A stretch of 64,000 nt of DNA from an uncultured Subdoligranulum sp. (GCF_963931595.1 NZ_OZ007030.1:1108481-1172480); one strand, 5' to 3'; positions 8,313-17,543 are shown, numbered from the stretch's first letter. Numbers and translations: made by a program. Notes: a model not told the origin generated them from the sequence alone.

Positions 8313-9962
8313 TTACTTCTTCTGGACGTACTTCAGGCAGTCGAGCATAACGGCAACCAGAATGATGATGCCGGAGAAGACGAACTGCAGGTTGGTATCA
8401 ATACCGAGGGTGGTCAGGGAGTAGGTCAGCGCGGTGAAGATGAAGACACCGACCACAACGCCGGAAATCTTACCGATACCGCCGGTGAAGGATACGCCGC
8501 CAACGACACAGGCCGCGATGGCGTCCATTTCCCAGCCCTGTCCATAAGCGGCAGAACCGGAACCAACCATGCGGATGCATTCAAGCCAGGAGCCGAAGCC
8601 ATACAGAATGCCGGCCAGAATAAAAGCGCCCACCGTAACACGGAAGACCGAAATGCCGGAGACGGCAGCGGCCTCGGGGTTGCCGCCGACAGCAAACAGG
8701 TTCTTGCCGAAGGTTGTCTTGTTCCAGATGAACCAGACGATGACGACCGCGGCAATGGCCCACAGAATGATGGTGGGGAAGCCTCCCAGCTTGGGAATGA
8801 TCATGCCGGGAATGGTGGTCTCAATGGCACCGAAAGACACACCCTTGGTGGAATAGGTGACCAGACCGAAGATGACCAGCATGTTGGCCATGGTCGAGAT
8901 AAAGGGGTGCATCTTGAACTTTGCCGTAAAGAAACCGGCAATCGTTGTGAAGATGGTGCACAGAACGATGCAGACAATCAAGGCCAGGAAAACGCGGACG
9001 AGAACCGGAAGGCCGGTGAAGTCAAAGATATGACCGAAGACGGAGCCGGTGTTGATGCCCTGATGCATGACAATCGTAGCGGCTGTCATGCCCATGCCCA
9101 CCATACGGCCGATGGACAGGTCTGTGCCGGCCAGCAAAATCAGGCCGGCAACGCCGAGCGCCAGGAACATACGCGGCGAGGCCTGCTGCAGGATGTTCAG
9201 GATATTGTTGACCGTCAGCAGCTGGACATTCTTGACAATGGGGGTGATAATGCACAGGGCAATGAAGATGACAATGATAGCCAGGTACAGACCGTTCCGC
9301 AGCAGGAAGTCACGGCGATTGAAGGTGTACTTGTAGTTTTCCCAGCGCTGGGCCATGGACTCGGCGAAGGTAAACTTGGACATGCGGAGCATATCGATCA
9401 GGTGGTATTTGTGATCGAATGCTGCATGCTGACGGTCCTTCACAGCCTGCAGATCCTTGTCACGCTGCATTTTGGCGTCAAACAGCCGGTTCTTGTGGAC
9501 GTATTTTTCGTCCTTGATCTCCTGATGGTCGGTCAGCTTTGCCACGGTGGCCTGATGCTCTTTTTCGAGTTTGGCAACGGCTGCCTGGTATTTCTGATGT
9601 GCAGCAGCTTTCTCCTCCTTGCAGCTGGCGACCACGTACTGATAATATTCCGCGTCGTAATGCGCCTTCAGGTAGGCTTCCGCATCAGCGATCAGTTTGG
9701 ATATCTGGTCTTTGTTTTTTGCCTCTACCGCCTTGGCGGCATCCAGCTCGGCTTTCATCTTGCTTTCGCGCTGGGCCTTCTCCTCAGGCGTATAGATGCG
9801 GTCGCGTTTGAGGTTATCCAGGTTGTTCGTAAGGTTGACGACCTTATCGGTGCCATCTGCACGAAGATCGTTGATTTGCGCCTGAATCTTGCCGACGTAT
9901 TCATCGATCGGCTTGCGGAGTTCGGCTTCCCGCTCCGCAGTAAGAATTGATGTGTTTGCCAT
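8313..9962 (-). CDS. mglC: Galactose/methyl-galactoside ABC transporter permease with long N-terminal extension
   Basis: Membrane permease of a sugar ABC importer. The C-terminal part, from about residue 224, has the repeated hydrophobic helices of the MglC/RbsC family and the conserved segments AGTDLSIGRMVGMG and CVVGGVSFTGGIGKISG. MglC is normally about 340 residues, whereas this one has 549. The extra 210 or so N-terminal residues are highly charged, rich in Lys, Glu, Ala and Gln with no hydrophobic helix, and look like cytosolic coiled coil. The extension is in frame with continuous coding. The gene follows mglA by 17 bases in the same operon. Family identity is secure; the role of the extension is unknown. 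Confidence 0.93.
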   Translation of the reverse strand: MANTSILTAEREAELRKPIDEYVGKIQAQINDLRADGTDKVVNLTNNLDNLKRDRIYTPEEKAQRESKMKAELDAAKAVEAKNKDQISKLIADAEAYLKAHYDAEYYQYVVASCKEEKAAAHQKYQAAVAKLEKEHQATVAKLTDHQEIKDEKYVHKNRLFDAKMQRDKDLQAVKDRQHAAFDHKYHLIDMLRMSKFTFAESMAQRWENYKYTFNRRDFLLRNGLYLAIIVIFIALCIITPIVKNVQLLTVNNILNILQQASPRMFLALGVAGLILLAGTDLSIGRMVGMGMTAATIVMHQGINTGSVFGHIFDFTGLPVLVRVFLALIVCIVLCTIFTTIAGFFTAKFKMHPFISTMANMLVIFGLVTYSTKGVSFGAIETTIPGMIIPKLGGFPTIILWAIAAVVIVWFIWNKTTFGKNLFAVGGNPEAAAVSGISVFRVTVGAFILAGILYGFGSWLECIRMVGSGSAAYGQGWEMDAIAACVVGGVSFTGGIGKISGVVVGVFIFTALTYSLTTLGIDTNLQFVFSGIIILVAVMLDCLKYVQKK

Positions 9963-9979
9963 TTGTTTTTATCCCCCAC

Positions 9980-11488
9980 TCACAGGTATTTCGCACTCAG
10001 CCGCAGGAGTTCTTCCTGGTTGGTGTCCTTGGTGTTGACGATACCGGAAAGATGACCATTGGACATGACACCGATGCGGTTGGTGATGCCAAGAATCTCC
10101 GGCATCTCAGAGGAGACAACGATGATTGTCTTGCCTTGTTTGGCCATCTGGATGATCAGTTCATAGATCTCATACTTGGCGCCGACATCGATGCCGCGTG
10201 TGGGCTCATCCATCATGAAAACCTGCGGCTCGCGCTCAAGCCATTTGCCGAAGATAACCTTCTGCTGGTTGCCGCCGGACAGGCTGGAGATCATGTCATC
10301 CGGTCCCATGCACTTGGTGTGCATGATCTTGATTTCCTTGTTGGTTGCCTTGACCATCTTGGGGTTGGAAAGAGCAACACCGGACTTGTACTGATTCAGG
10401 TTGGCGATCGTTGTGTTGAAGGTCAGGTCGCACTTCAGGAACAAGCCGTTGGCCTTGCGTTCCTCTGTAATCAGGGCGAATCCATGTTCGATGGCTTCAT
10501 GCGCGTTGCTGAAGTTCATCAGTCGGTTCCGGAAATACACTCGACCGGCTGCGCGGGTGCGGACACCGAAAATGGTTTCCAGCAATTCGGTACGGCCGGC
10601 ACCCACCAGACCGTACAGACCGAAGATTTCGCCTTCCCGCACGTCAAAGGTGATGTCCTGAAGATGCGGGGCGTACTTGGTGGACAGGTGCTGGATGGAG
10701 AGAATTGTGTCTCCGGGGGTGTTGTCCACAGGAGGAAAGCGGCTCTCCAGAGAACGGCCGACCATGGCGGAAATCAATTCGTTCATGTCGGTATCTTTGG
10801 TGCTCTTGGTCATGACGAGGTTGCCGTCGCGAAGCACAGAAACTTCATCGCAGATCTCGAAGATCTCATCCATCTTGTGGGAAATGTAAATCAACGCAAT
10901 GCCTTGAGCTTTGAGCATGCGCATCATTTCAAACAATTTTTCGACTTCCTGAACCGTCAGGGAAGAAGTGGGTTCATCCAAGACGATTACCTGCGCGTCG
11001 TAGGAAATTGCCTTGGCAATTTCACACATCTGCCGCTGCGAAACCGACATGTTACGCATCGGCTGGGTCAGGTTGACGGTCATGCCGAGTTTGCGGAACA
11101 AATCGGCTGCCTTACGCTTCATTTGTCCTTCGTCAACTACGCCCAAGGAGTTGACCGGATAACGGCCCAGGAACAGGTTGTCGATCACACTGCGCTCCAG
11201 GCACTGGTTCAACTCTTGGTGGACCATGGCGATACCGTTTTCGAGGGCGTCTTTCGGGCCGGAAAAGCTGATTTCCTTGCCGTTCAGGAAAATTTTGCCT
11301 TCGTCTTTCTGGTAGGTGCCAAAAAGGCATTTCATCATTGTGGACTTGCCGGCACCGTTTTCGCCCATAAGCCCCATGACAGTACCGCGTTTTACGTCCA
11401 GATTGATATGGTCAAGCACTCGGTTGCGGCCGAATGACTTGCACATACCGCGAATTGACAAGACGATATCATCTTTCGCTTCTGCCAT
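9980..11488 (-). CDS. mglA: Galactose/methyl-galactoside ABC transporter ATP-binding protein
   Basis: Energises sugar import. Two ABC ATPase domains occur in tandem in a 502-residue protein. The first has Walker A GENGAGKST and the second a degenerate Walker A (GLVGAGRTE), as usual for MglA/RbsA-type subunits. ABC signatures are seen as MSVSQRQMCEIAKA and SLSGGNQQKVIFGKW, with Walker B segments VIVLDEPTSSL and VFMMDEPTRGID. The frame is open further upstream, but ATG 11488 has a GGGAG-type site and gives the normal MglA length. A strong hairpin lies between mglB and this gene and may lower its expression relative to mglB. Confidence 0.95.
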   Translation of the reverse strand: MAEAKDDIVLSIRGMCKSFGRNRVLDHINLDVKRGTVMGLMGENGAGKSTMMKCLFGTYQKDEGKIFLNGKEISFSGPKDALENGIAMVHQELNQCLERSVIDNLFLGRYPVNSLGVVDEGQMKRKAADLFRKLGMTVNLTQPMRNMSVSQRQMCEIAKAISYDAQVIVLDEPTSSLTVQEVEKLFEMMRMLKAQGIALIYISHKMDEIFEICDEVSVLRDGNLVMTKSTKDTDMNELISAMVGRSLESRFPPVDNTPGDTILSIQHLSTKYAPHLQDITFDVREGEIFGLYGLVGAGRTELLETIFGVRTRAAGRVYFRNRLMNFSNAHEAIEHGFALITEERKANGLFLKCDLTFNTTIANLNQYKSGVALSNPKMVKATNKEIKIMHTKCMGPDDMISSLSGGNQQKVIFGKWLEREPQVFMMDEPTRGIDVGAKYEIYELIIQMAKQGKTIIVVSSEMPEILGITNRIGVMSNGHLSGIVNTKDTNQEELLRLSAKYL

Positions 11489-11554
11489 TCTCGTTACTCC
11501 CGTTTTGCAAATTAACAGTCCGGACCCGAAAGAGGGGAGACTGCCTGTTCTCAT

Positions 11555-11620
11555 AAAAAAGCGCTATTAGGGAGAGTAGCTTCTCCCAAATGGAGAAATT
11601 CCTTCTCCCTAATAGCGGCT
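11555..11620 (-). terminator. Intra-operon hairpin between mglB and mglA
   Basis: A perfect 14-base inverted repeat (11562-11575 with 11604-11617) contains a second small stem in its loop and, on the minus strand, runs into TTTTTT. It sits after mglB and before mglA, where partial termination or 3' end protection would raise binding-protein mRNA over transporter mRNA, as is common in binding-protein operons. Confidence 0.8.
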
Positions 11621-11666
11621 GTGTCAATTAGTGCTTAAGAATGAATCCTCAGGGATTGTACAAGGA

Positions 11667-12977
11667 TCACTGGCTGAGCAGAGCCGTGTAGGAAGCCGCG
11701 TTATCGGTCTTCACCATATTGATGGCGAAAGCGTCATACTGGCTGGGGTTGCTCAGGCGGTTGGTGATGTTGGCCTCGGTCTGGCCGTCGCCGCCGATGT
11801 ACTCAACATTCAGGTTCAGCAGGTCGTCATAGTTCTGCAGCAGAGGCTGATAGGTAGCGCTCAGGAAGTTGTCGGCAGCATTGTAGATGTCGAGCCATAC
11901 GCTCTTGGTGGGATGCGCGGTCGCGTCGAGCTGGGTGGAAACGGGCGCATAAACCTTGGTGGAATCGGTGAAGTCCTGATAATTCTCGGAAGTGACAGCA
12001 ACATTCAGCGCGTAGTAGGAACGCTCATCGGCGTTGTACACGTACACATCGTCGCTCAGGACGTTACCAACGTCATCGGGAGTGCCGATACCGGTATCGA
12101 TATCAACACCATCCAGCGCGTTGCGGATCACGCGGAGGGTCAGATAGGCCTGAACGTCAGCGTGCTGGCTGATGGTTCCGCCGTAACCTTCTGCGATGGC
12201 GGCAACGGCGTCAGCGTTGGCGTCATAACCGAAGGTGGGAACTTTGTTCGCCTTGGACCAGGCGTTGAACATGGACATGCCCATGCCGTCGTTGTTGGAG
12301 ACCACCACATCGATGGCGTCGCCGAACGTGGCAGACCAGGTGCCGATAGCGTTGCCGGCAGTGGCGGCATCCCAAGTGGCACCGGCGGAGTTCTTCATTT
12401 CCTGGGAGGCCAGCTCACGGATGACATACGTCTTGCCGTTGACCTCGATGGAACCATCCTGAACGACGGTAGCAGAGCCATCGGTATTGGTGCCGACGGG
12501 CTCACTGTTGATTGCGCCATCAGCCTCAACGCCGGTGCCCAGAGCGGCGCGGACACCGCGGGTACGGGCGATGGAGTCATTGTGGCCGATATCGCCGATG
12601 GCCAGGACGTAACCGATAATGCCGTCACCATTGCGGTCGATGGTGTCAATGTTCTTCTCGATGTAATCCTTGACCATCTGGCCCTGCAGTTCGGCACCCT
12701 GGTTGGCATCGAAACCAACATAATAGGTGTTGTCGTTGAAGCTAAGAGCCGCCATATCCAATTCGCCGGTGGAGCTGTTGGAAGGCTGACGGTTGAACCA
12801 TACCAGGGGCTTGTCCTTGTTGGCAACCGTGCCCGCATCCGCAGTAGAGGTTTCGGATGCGGCCTCGGAAGTGCCGGCAGAGGTACTATCGGTTGCAGTG
12901 GAACTGGTAGAGCCACCGCAGGCGGCCAGGCTCAATGCCATTGCAGCCGCCATGCTCAATGCAAGTGCTTTTCTCAT
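11667..12977 (-). CDS. mglB: Galactose/methyl-galactoside ABC transporter substrate-binding lipoprotein
   Basis: Extracellular sugar-binding protein of the importer. The N-terminus is a lipoprotein signal (MRKALALS, hydrophobic core, LAACGG lipobox with the anchoring Cys at about residue 20). A Ser/Thr-rich linker and a periplasmic-binding-protein fold of the galactose/ribose type follow (QGQMVKDYIEKN, VVSNNDGMGMSM, PTFGYDANADAV). ATG 12977 is chosen because AAAGGAG lies 7 bases upstream and it gives a proper signal peptide; the frame extends to 13031 without support. It is 436 residues, somewhat longer than Escherichia coli MglB. As the first gene of the mglBAC operon, its promoter must lie above 12990. 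Confidence 0.94.
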   Translation of the reverse strand: MRKALALSMAAAMALSLAACGGSTSSTATDSTSAGTSEAASETSTADAGTVANKDKPLVWFNRQPSNSSTGELDMAALSFNDNTYYVGFDANQGAELQGQMVKDYIEKNIDTIDRNGDGIIGYVLAIGDIGHNDSIARTRGVRAALGTGVEADGAINSEPVGTNTDGSATVVQDGSIEVNGKTYVIRELASQEMKNSAGATWDAATAGNAIGTWSATFGDAIDVVVSNNDGMGMSMFNAWSKANKVPTFGYDANADAVAAIAEGYGGTISQHADVQAYLTLRVIRNALDGVDIDTGIGTPDDVGNVLSDDVYVYNADERSYYALNVAVTSENYQDFTDSTKVYAPVSTQLDATAHPTKSVWLDIYNAADNFLSATYQPLLQNYDDLLNLNVEYIGGDGQTEANITNRLSNPSQYDAFAINMVKTDNAASYTALLSQ

Positions 12978-13083
12978 AGTTTTTCTCCTTTTGCTTGAAT
13001 TGCGGGCTTTTCGAACGGACCCGCCTGACACTATTTAGGGAAAATTTTACCGAATGATGTGTGAAAATATTATCCAAAAAGAT

Positions 13084-13123
13084 CAAGCTGCAAAAAAATA
13101 TATCCGATAATATGTGCAGCTTG
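13084..13123. repeat. Inverted repeat upstream of mglB
   Basis: Perfect 9-base arms CAAGCTGCA and TGCAGCTTG surround 22 AT-rich bases, about 110-145 bases upstream of the mglB start. It could be an operator or looping site for sugar regulation; no regulator gene is adjacent. Confidence 0.55.
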
Positions 13124-13364
13124 CACAATATAAGTGTCAAAATGGTACAAAGATGGAGCAAACTGCTTCTTGCAGACAAGACAAAGTGGGCGATTTTTTC
13201 AATCGAGACAAATGCGGTGATGGGCTTGCAACGTGAGCACTACAGTTACCTTGAAACAATGAAGAAATCGCGCTCAAAAAGGTCTGACAAAAGCAACGGC
13301 ACGCCGAAAGCTGTAGAAGCACACGGAAAAAACATGGCCAAACTGCGGGAGGGTGGGCTTAAAA

Positions 13365-13404
13365 GCGAAATACCGCATTTCGCTAAATGTAAATTTAGCG
13401 AAAT
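13365..13404. repeat. Palindrome with three GCGAAAT half-sites
   Basis: ATTTCGCTAAAT (13377-13388) and ATTTAGCGAAAT (13393-13404) form a perfect 12-base inverted repeat with a 4-base spacer. A further GCGAAAT lies at 13365-13371 in inverted orientation to the first arm. The symmetry suggests a dimeric DNA-binding protein site; the protein is unknown. Confidence 0.6.
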
Positions 13405-13564
13405 ATAGGGAGGGGTGAAGGGCCTTTGTGGAAAGACCAGAAAAGACTGTGGAAAACTAAGGGCGGCGGTTGATAATGCACGCTGCATGAATTCTCACGA
13501 GTATTCAAAATTATTACGGAGCGTATATGCGCTTTATGCTTGCAATCTTTATAAAACCGTGAAA

Positions 13565-13594
13565 TTGACGTGCAATAAGGCGCTATGATACAAT
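13565..13594 (+). promoter_or_regulatory. Promoter for the tyrosine recombinase gene
   Basis: TTGACG (13565-13570) and TACAAT (13589-13594) are spaced by 18 bases. Transcription would start near 13601, just before a large hairpin. Confidence 0.65.
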
Positions 13595-13608
13595 ACAATA
13601 TAATGAAA

Positions 13609-13648
13609 GCCGTTTTCCAACCCCGGATCTATGGGGTTGGAAAACGGC
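13609..13648 (+). repeat. 16-base perfect hairpin in the recombinase 5' leader
   Basis: Arms 13609-13624 and 13633-13648 are perfectly complementary around an 8-base loop. No T-run follows on the plus strand; the ribosome site GAGGAG (13653-13658) begins 4 bases after the stem, so the stem could modulate translation or mRNA stability. It could also be a DNA site recognised by the recombinase. Confidence 0.7.
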
Positions 13649-13666
13649 CCTCTGAGGAGTTTGCAC

Positions 13667-14785
13667 ATGAGCAGCTATATTGATGTTGCGCATCCGGGAC
13701 GTCATGCGCCCTATCTGGATATCCCGGATGATGTAATTGAATATCTACACTATCTGGATTTTGTGAAATTGCGTTCGCCCCGGACAGTCAACGGGTATTA
13801 TCTCGATTTGCGGGGCTTTTTTCGCTATATGATGGTACAATGGGGACGCGCAGACGCCACAGCCAAGCCGGATACGATTGACCTGACGCAGATTAGTTCC
13901 AGAGATATCGCTTCCATTGGAAAGCGCGACATTTTTGGCTATCTGGATTGCGCCAGGAGCGCCAGCAACGGGCCCAAGGCGCGTGCGCGAAAGCTCAGCG
14001 CCTTAAAGGGATTCTTTGGGTATATGTGTACGCAGGTGAACAAAATCACGCAGGATCCGACGGAAAACGTGAGCCTGGGGGCACCCAAGAAAACGCTCCC
14101 CAAATATCTGACGGAATCAGAAAGTATCGAATTGTTAAATAATATACAAAGTGATTTCTATGAGCGGGATTTCTGCATCATCACGTTGTTCCTGAACTGT
14201 GGTATGCGGTTGGCAGAATTGATCGGCATCAATCTGGGCGATTTTCGTGATGAAACGATCCGTATCACCGGAAAAGGCGGTAAAGAGCGGCTGGTCTATC
14301 TGAACGATGCCTGCCGGCAGGCGCTGGACCATTATATCAAGGCGCGCGGTGCCTTATCCAACCTCGTGGACAAGGACGCTCTTTTCGTGTCCAAGCGAAC
14401 CGGCAAACGGCTGACTGCTCGGCGGGTGGAACAGATCGTGGCGCGGTGCCTGCAAAGTGCAGGACTGAGCGGACGAGGCTTTTCACCGCATAAACTACGC
14501 CATACTGCTGCTACGCTCATGTATCAGGGCGGCGTGGATATGCTGGCACTCAAAGAAATCCTGGGCCACGAGAATGTGTCCACCACACAAATCTATACCC
14601 ACATCAATCAGCAACAGCTGCGGGATGCAGTGCAGGCCTCTCCCCTCGCCCGCCGGCAATTCGTTGAGCCAAAATCACGCGGTGGTGAGCCGGACGATGC
14701 CGGAAACGAATCCACTGCAGAGAAGGCTGAAAAGACCGGAAATGAGCAGAGCGACGCCACAGCGCACAAGGAAGCGTCTTCTTGA
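13667..14785 (+). CDS. Tyrosine recombinase (XerC/XerD type)
   Basis: Site-specific DNA recombinase of the phage-integrase superfamily. An N-terminal SAM-like DNA-binding domain (about residues 20-120) is followed by a catalytic domain with all expected residues: Arg in CGMRLAELIG, Lys in KGGKERLVYL, the HKLRHTAAT box (His and Arg), the second His in LGHENVSTTQ, and Tyr in QIYTHI. The 372-residue product is longer than XerC/D (about 300) because of a charged low-complexity tail after the tyrosine. ATG 13667 has GAGGAG 8 bases before it. Location next to spoIIM recalls the Bacillus spoIIM-xerD neighbourhood, so a chromosomal dimer-resolution role is likelier than a mobile integrase role. The 3' end overlaps spoIIM on the opposite strand by 111 bases. 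Confidence 0.9.
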   Translation: MSSYIDVAHPGRHAPYLDIPDDVIEYLHYLDFVKLRSPRTVNGYYLDLRGFFRYMMVQWGRADATAKPDTIDLTQISSRDIASIGKRDIFGYLDCARSASNGPKARARKLSALKGFFGYMCTQVNKITQDPTENVSLGAPKKTLPKYLTESESIELLNNIQSDFYERDFCIITLFLNCGMRLAELIGINLGDFRDETIRITGKGGKERLVYLNDACRQALDHYIKARGALSNLVDKDALFVSKRTGKRLTARRVEQIVARCLQSAGLSGRGFSPHKLRHTAATLMYQGGVDMLALKEILGHENVSTTQIYTHINQQQLRDAVQASPLARRQFVEPKSRGGEPDDAGNESTAEKAEKTGNEQSDATAHKEASS

Positions 14786-15346
14786 TGCTTCCAGCTGGCC
14801 GCGCGGCGCACCGCGTCCGAATACACTTTGGAACAGATGATGACTGAGTTGGACGGCATAGCCGCTGAGCCACAAATAAAGAAAAAGCATCAAAAGGTTG
14901 GGCAGACAGACGCAGAACCAATACAGCACCAGTGCGGTGCCGCCGCCCAAAGTGAGCGTACTGACGGCGCAGAGGCCCAGAAAAGCGCCTTTGGCGAGAA
15001 AGAAAAGCACGAGAAATGCTGCCCCGAAAACAGAAAAGGCACAAAATGTAAGGAATAGCAGCTGCAGAAAAGCGGCTGCTATTTGGTTGAGGAAGGTATC
15101 CGACCAGACGGAAAAATGCAGTGGGTCTGTGTAATATTCAGCCAGTTGCGTGCCAATGGGACCGGCCCCGATCCTTCCATAGAGTACTCCCGGGAAATAA
15201 CCGGCCAGAAAAGTCAGACCAAATGCAACAGGAAAGCCGGCGACGGAAATTCGTTTCGCAGGCCTGGGATGCGGACGAGTGGACGGTAAACAGATACCTC
15301 CCCTTTCCGTTTTTCCGGAAGAGGAACGATACGCGGGGGCGCGCAT
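14675..15346 (-). CDS. spoIIM: Stage II sporulation protein M-like membrane protein
   Basis: Polytopic membrane protein of the SpoIIM family. In endospore formers SpoIIM joins SpoIID and SpoIIP to remodel septal peptidoglycan during engulfment. The 223-residue product has about five hydrophobic segments after a charged N-terminus, with the family-like features GYFPGVLYGR near residue 50 and FFLAKGAFLGL in the middle. ATG 15346 overlaps the stop of the upstream membrane-protein gene by one base (TAATG), a strong sign of coupling; the longer open frame to 15649 is in a shadow frame. The C-terminal 37 codons overlap the recombinase gene in antisense. Confidence 0.8.
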   Translation of the reverse strand: MRAPAYRSSSGKTERGGICLPSTRPHPRPAKRISVAGFPVAFGLTFLAGYFPGVLYGRIGAGPIGTQLAEYYTDPLHFSVWSDTFLNQIAAAFLQLLFLTFCAFSVFGAAFLVLFFLAKGAFLGLCAVSTLTLGGGTALVLYWFCVCLPNLLMLFLYLWLSGYAVQLSHHLFQSVFGRGAPRGQLEASRRRFLVRCGVALLISGLFSLLCSGFVSGIVRLTTA

Positions 15347-15795
15347 TATCGCACCGCCCGTGCCGCGGCAAAGGCGCCGCCGAACAACCCGCTCATCAGT
15401 ACGACCACGCTTAACAGGAAACTGCCGTTTTGCAGGAAAGCATTTCCTTGCAGCAGATAGGCCGCGAGAAGCTGGCACATGGCATAGAAAAGACCACAGA
15501 CCAACCCACAAAGAAGAAACCGCTGCCCCACTTTTTTGGCAAACAGCAAGCCGGAAAAAGCGACTCCCAGAGCCGCCGCTGCGCAGGCAAACGGACGCAC
15601 CAGGGTGAGTGGAACAGGCGCATGAGCCAGCAGTAAAGAAAAAATGCACATCGCCAGCAAAATGACAGCTATTCCGCCCAGAAAAGAAAATACGGCGGCA
15701 CCGAGCAGCCGGTCTGCGGGATGGCGGAAGGATTGATTGCGGTTCCGCACGCGGATATTCCTTCGGGTAGAAGCAGTATTTTTTTTATGAAACAT
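15346..15795 (-). CDS. Small membrane protein, TIGR04086-like
   Basis: A 149-residue membrane protein with a basic N-terminus (first 28 residues rich in Arg, Asn and Lys) and four hydrophobic segments with small residues (GGIAVILLAMCIF, GLVCGLFYAMCQLL, LSGLFGGAFAAARAVR-like end). Size, topology and its place beside yajC match proteins catalogued as TIGR04086, common in Clostridia and of unknown function. It is translationally coupled to spoIIM and separated from yajC by a strong terminator, so the pair may be a transcription unit distinct from queA-tgt-yajC. I recognise the family from context as much as from motifs. Confidence 0.65.
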   Translation of the reverse strand: MFHKKNTASTRRNIRVRNRNQSFRHPADRLLGAAVFSFLGGIAVILLAMCIFSLLLAHAPVPLTLVRPFACAAAALGVAFSGLLFAKKVGQRFLLCGLVCGLFYAMCQLLAAYLLQGNAFLQNGSFLLSVVVLMSGLFGGAFAAARAVR

Positions 15796-15797
15796 AG

Positions 15798-15840
15798 AAA
15801 ACGCCCCCTTGCACAGTAAACACTATGCAAGGGGGCGTCT
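15798..15840 (-). terminator. Intrinsic terminator after yajC
   Basis: A 13-base GC-rich stem (minus strand ACGCCCCCTTGCA with TGCAAGGGGGCGT) around an 11-base loop is followed by TTTTC on the minus strand. Confidence 0.88.
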
Positions 15841-15852
15841 GGGTATGTCGTC

Positions 15853-16194
15853 TTACTTTTTCGCAGGGGTGTTCTTGGAGTCGCCGGTCACATCCAGTTT
15901 CTCAACGGAAGAGATGGCAGAACGACGGAAGCGGATCTTGGTCCGATCGCTGCCGGTCTCGACAACCAGCGTATCGTCCTTCTCGCTGATAGCAAATACA
16001 ATACCGACGATGCCACCGATCGTGGTGACCTTGTCGCCGATCTCAATGGAATTGCGCATGGCGGTATCTTTTTTGTCCTGACGCTTCTGCGGCACGTAGA
16101 TAATCAGGAACATGAAAACGAGGATCAGGACCATCGGCAGAAGGGTGACGAGCATATCGCCGGTAGAGGCTTGCTGAGACAAAAACTGGATCAT
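15853..16194 (-). CDS. yajC: Preprotein translocase subunit YajC
   Basis: Small single-span membrane protein that associates with SecDF in protein export. The 113-residue product has a hydrophobic helix at about residues 15-34 (LPMVLILVFMFLIIYV), the family PQKRQDKK stretch after it, and a small soluble domain with GDKVTTIGGIVG. AAGGAG lies 10 bases upstream of ATG 16194. It sits downstream of tgt, the usual queA-tgt-yajC order. A secDF gene is found elsewhere in this window (45306-47624), so the partners are not in one operon. Confidence 0.93.
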   Translation of the reverse strand: MIQFLSQQASTGDMLVTLLPMVLILVFMFLIIYVPQKRQDKKDTAMRNSIEIGDKVTTIGGIVGIVFAISEKDDTLVVETGSDRTKIRFRRSAISSVEKLDVTGDSKNTPAKK

Positions 16195-16279
16195 AACGGG
16201 TACTCTCCTTAAAAGTAACGTATTTCTTCTATTATATCGAATTTACAGGCACAGCGCAAGGGTTTGTACAAAATTCTGC

Positions 16280-17416
<1,137 letters not shown>

Positions 17417-17447
17417 TCATTCTCTCCGTATCCAAAATAGTCAGTTC

Positions 17448-17492
17448 CAAAAAAGCGGCGGTGCAAGGGGCAAACCCCGCACCGCCTTTTCT
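17448..17492. terminator. Bidirectional terminator between queA and tgt
   Basis: GGCGGTGC (17457-17464) pairs with GCACCGCC (17479-17486), with an inner GGGG/CCCC stem. T-runs follow in both directions (six T residues on the minus strand). Confidence 0.8.
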
Positions 17493-17543
17493 TGCCATAT
17501 TATAGAGGAAGTGAGCCGGGAAGTCAACACCCGGACGTGGGTT

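Larger units (their letters stand above)
13032..13630. other. Intergenic region with multiple inverted repeats between mglB and the recombinase gene
   Basis: About 600 bases with no gene I can support. It should carry the leftward mgl promoter and the rightward recombinase promoter. It holds a 9-base inverted repeat CAAGCTGCA (13084-13092)/TGCAGCTTG (13115-13123), three GCGAAAT-type half-sites including a 12+12 palindrome (13377-13404), and AT-rich sequence. An open frame at 13061-13408 (115 codons) has no recognisable motif and no good ribosome site, so I do not call it a gene. Confidence 0.6.

Noticed and set aside
8277..9950. 557-codon plus-strand frame opposite mglC, rich in acidic and Gly/Asn residues
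   Set aside because: Antisense of mglC; its odd composition follows from the complementary strand of membrane codons and the coiled-coil extension.
13061..13408. 115-codon open frame on the plus strand in the intergenic region
   Set aside because: No recognisable domain, no good ribosome site, and it runs through inverted repeats that look regulatory.
13667..14785. Tyrosine recombinase as evidence of an integrated phage or integrative element
   Set aside because: No phage genes, no tRNA target or direct-repeat att sites nearby, and the spoIIM neighbour matches the chromosomal XerD setting of Bacillus.
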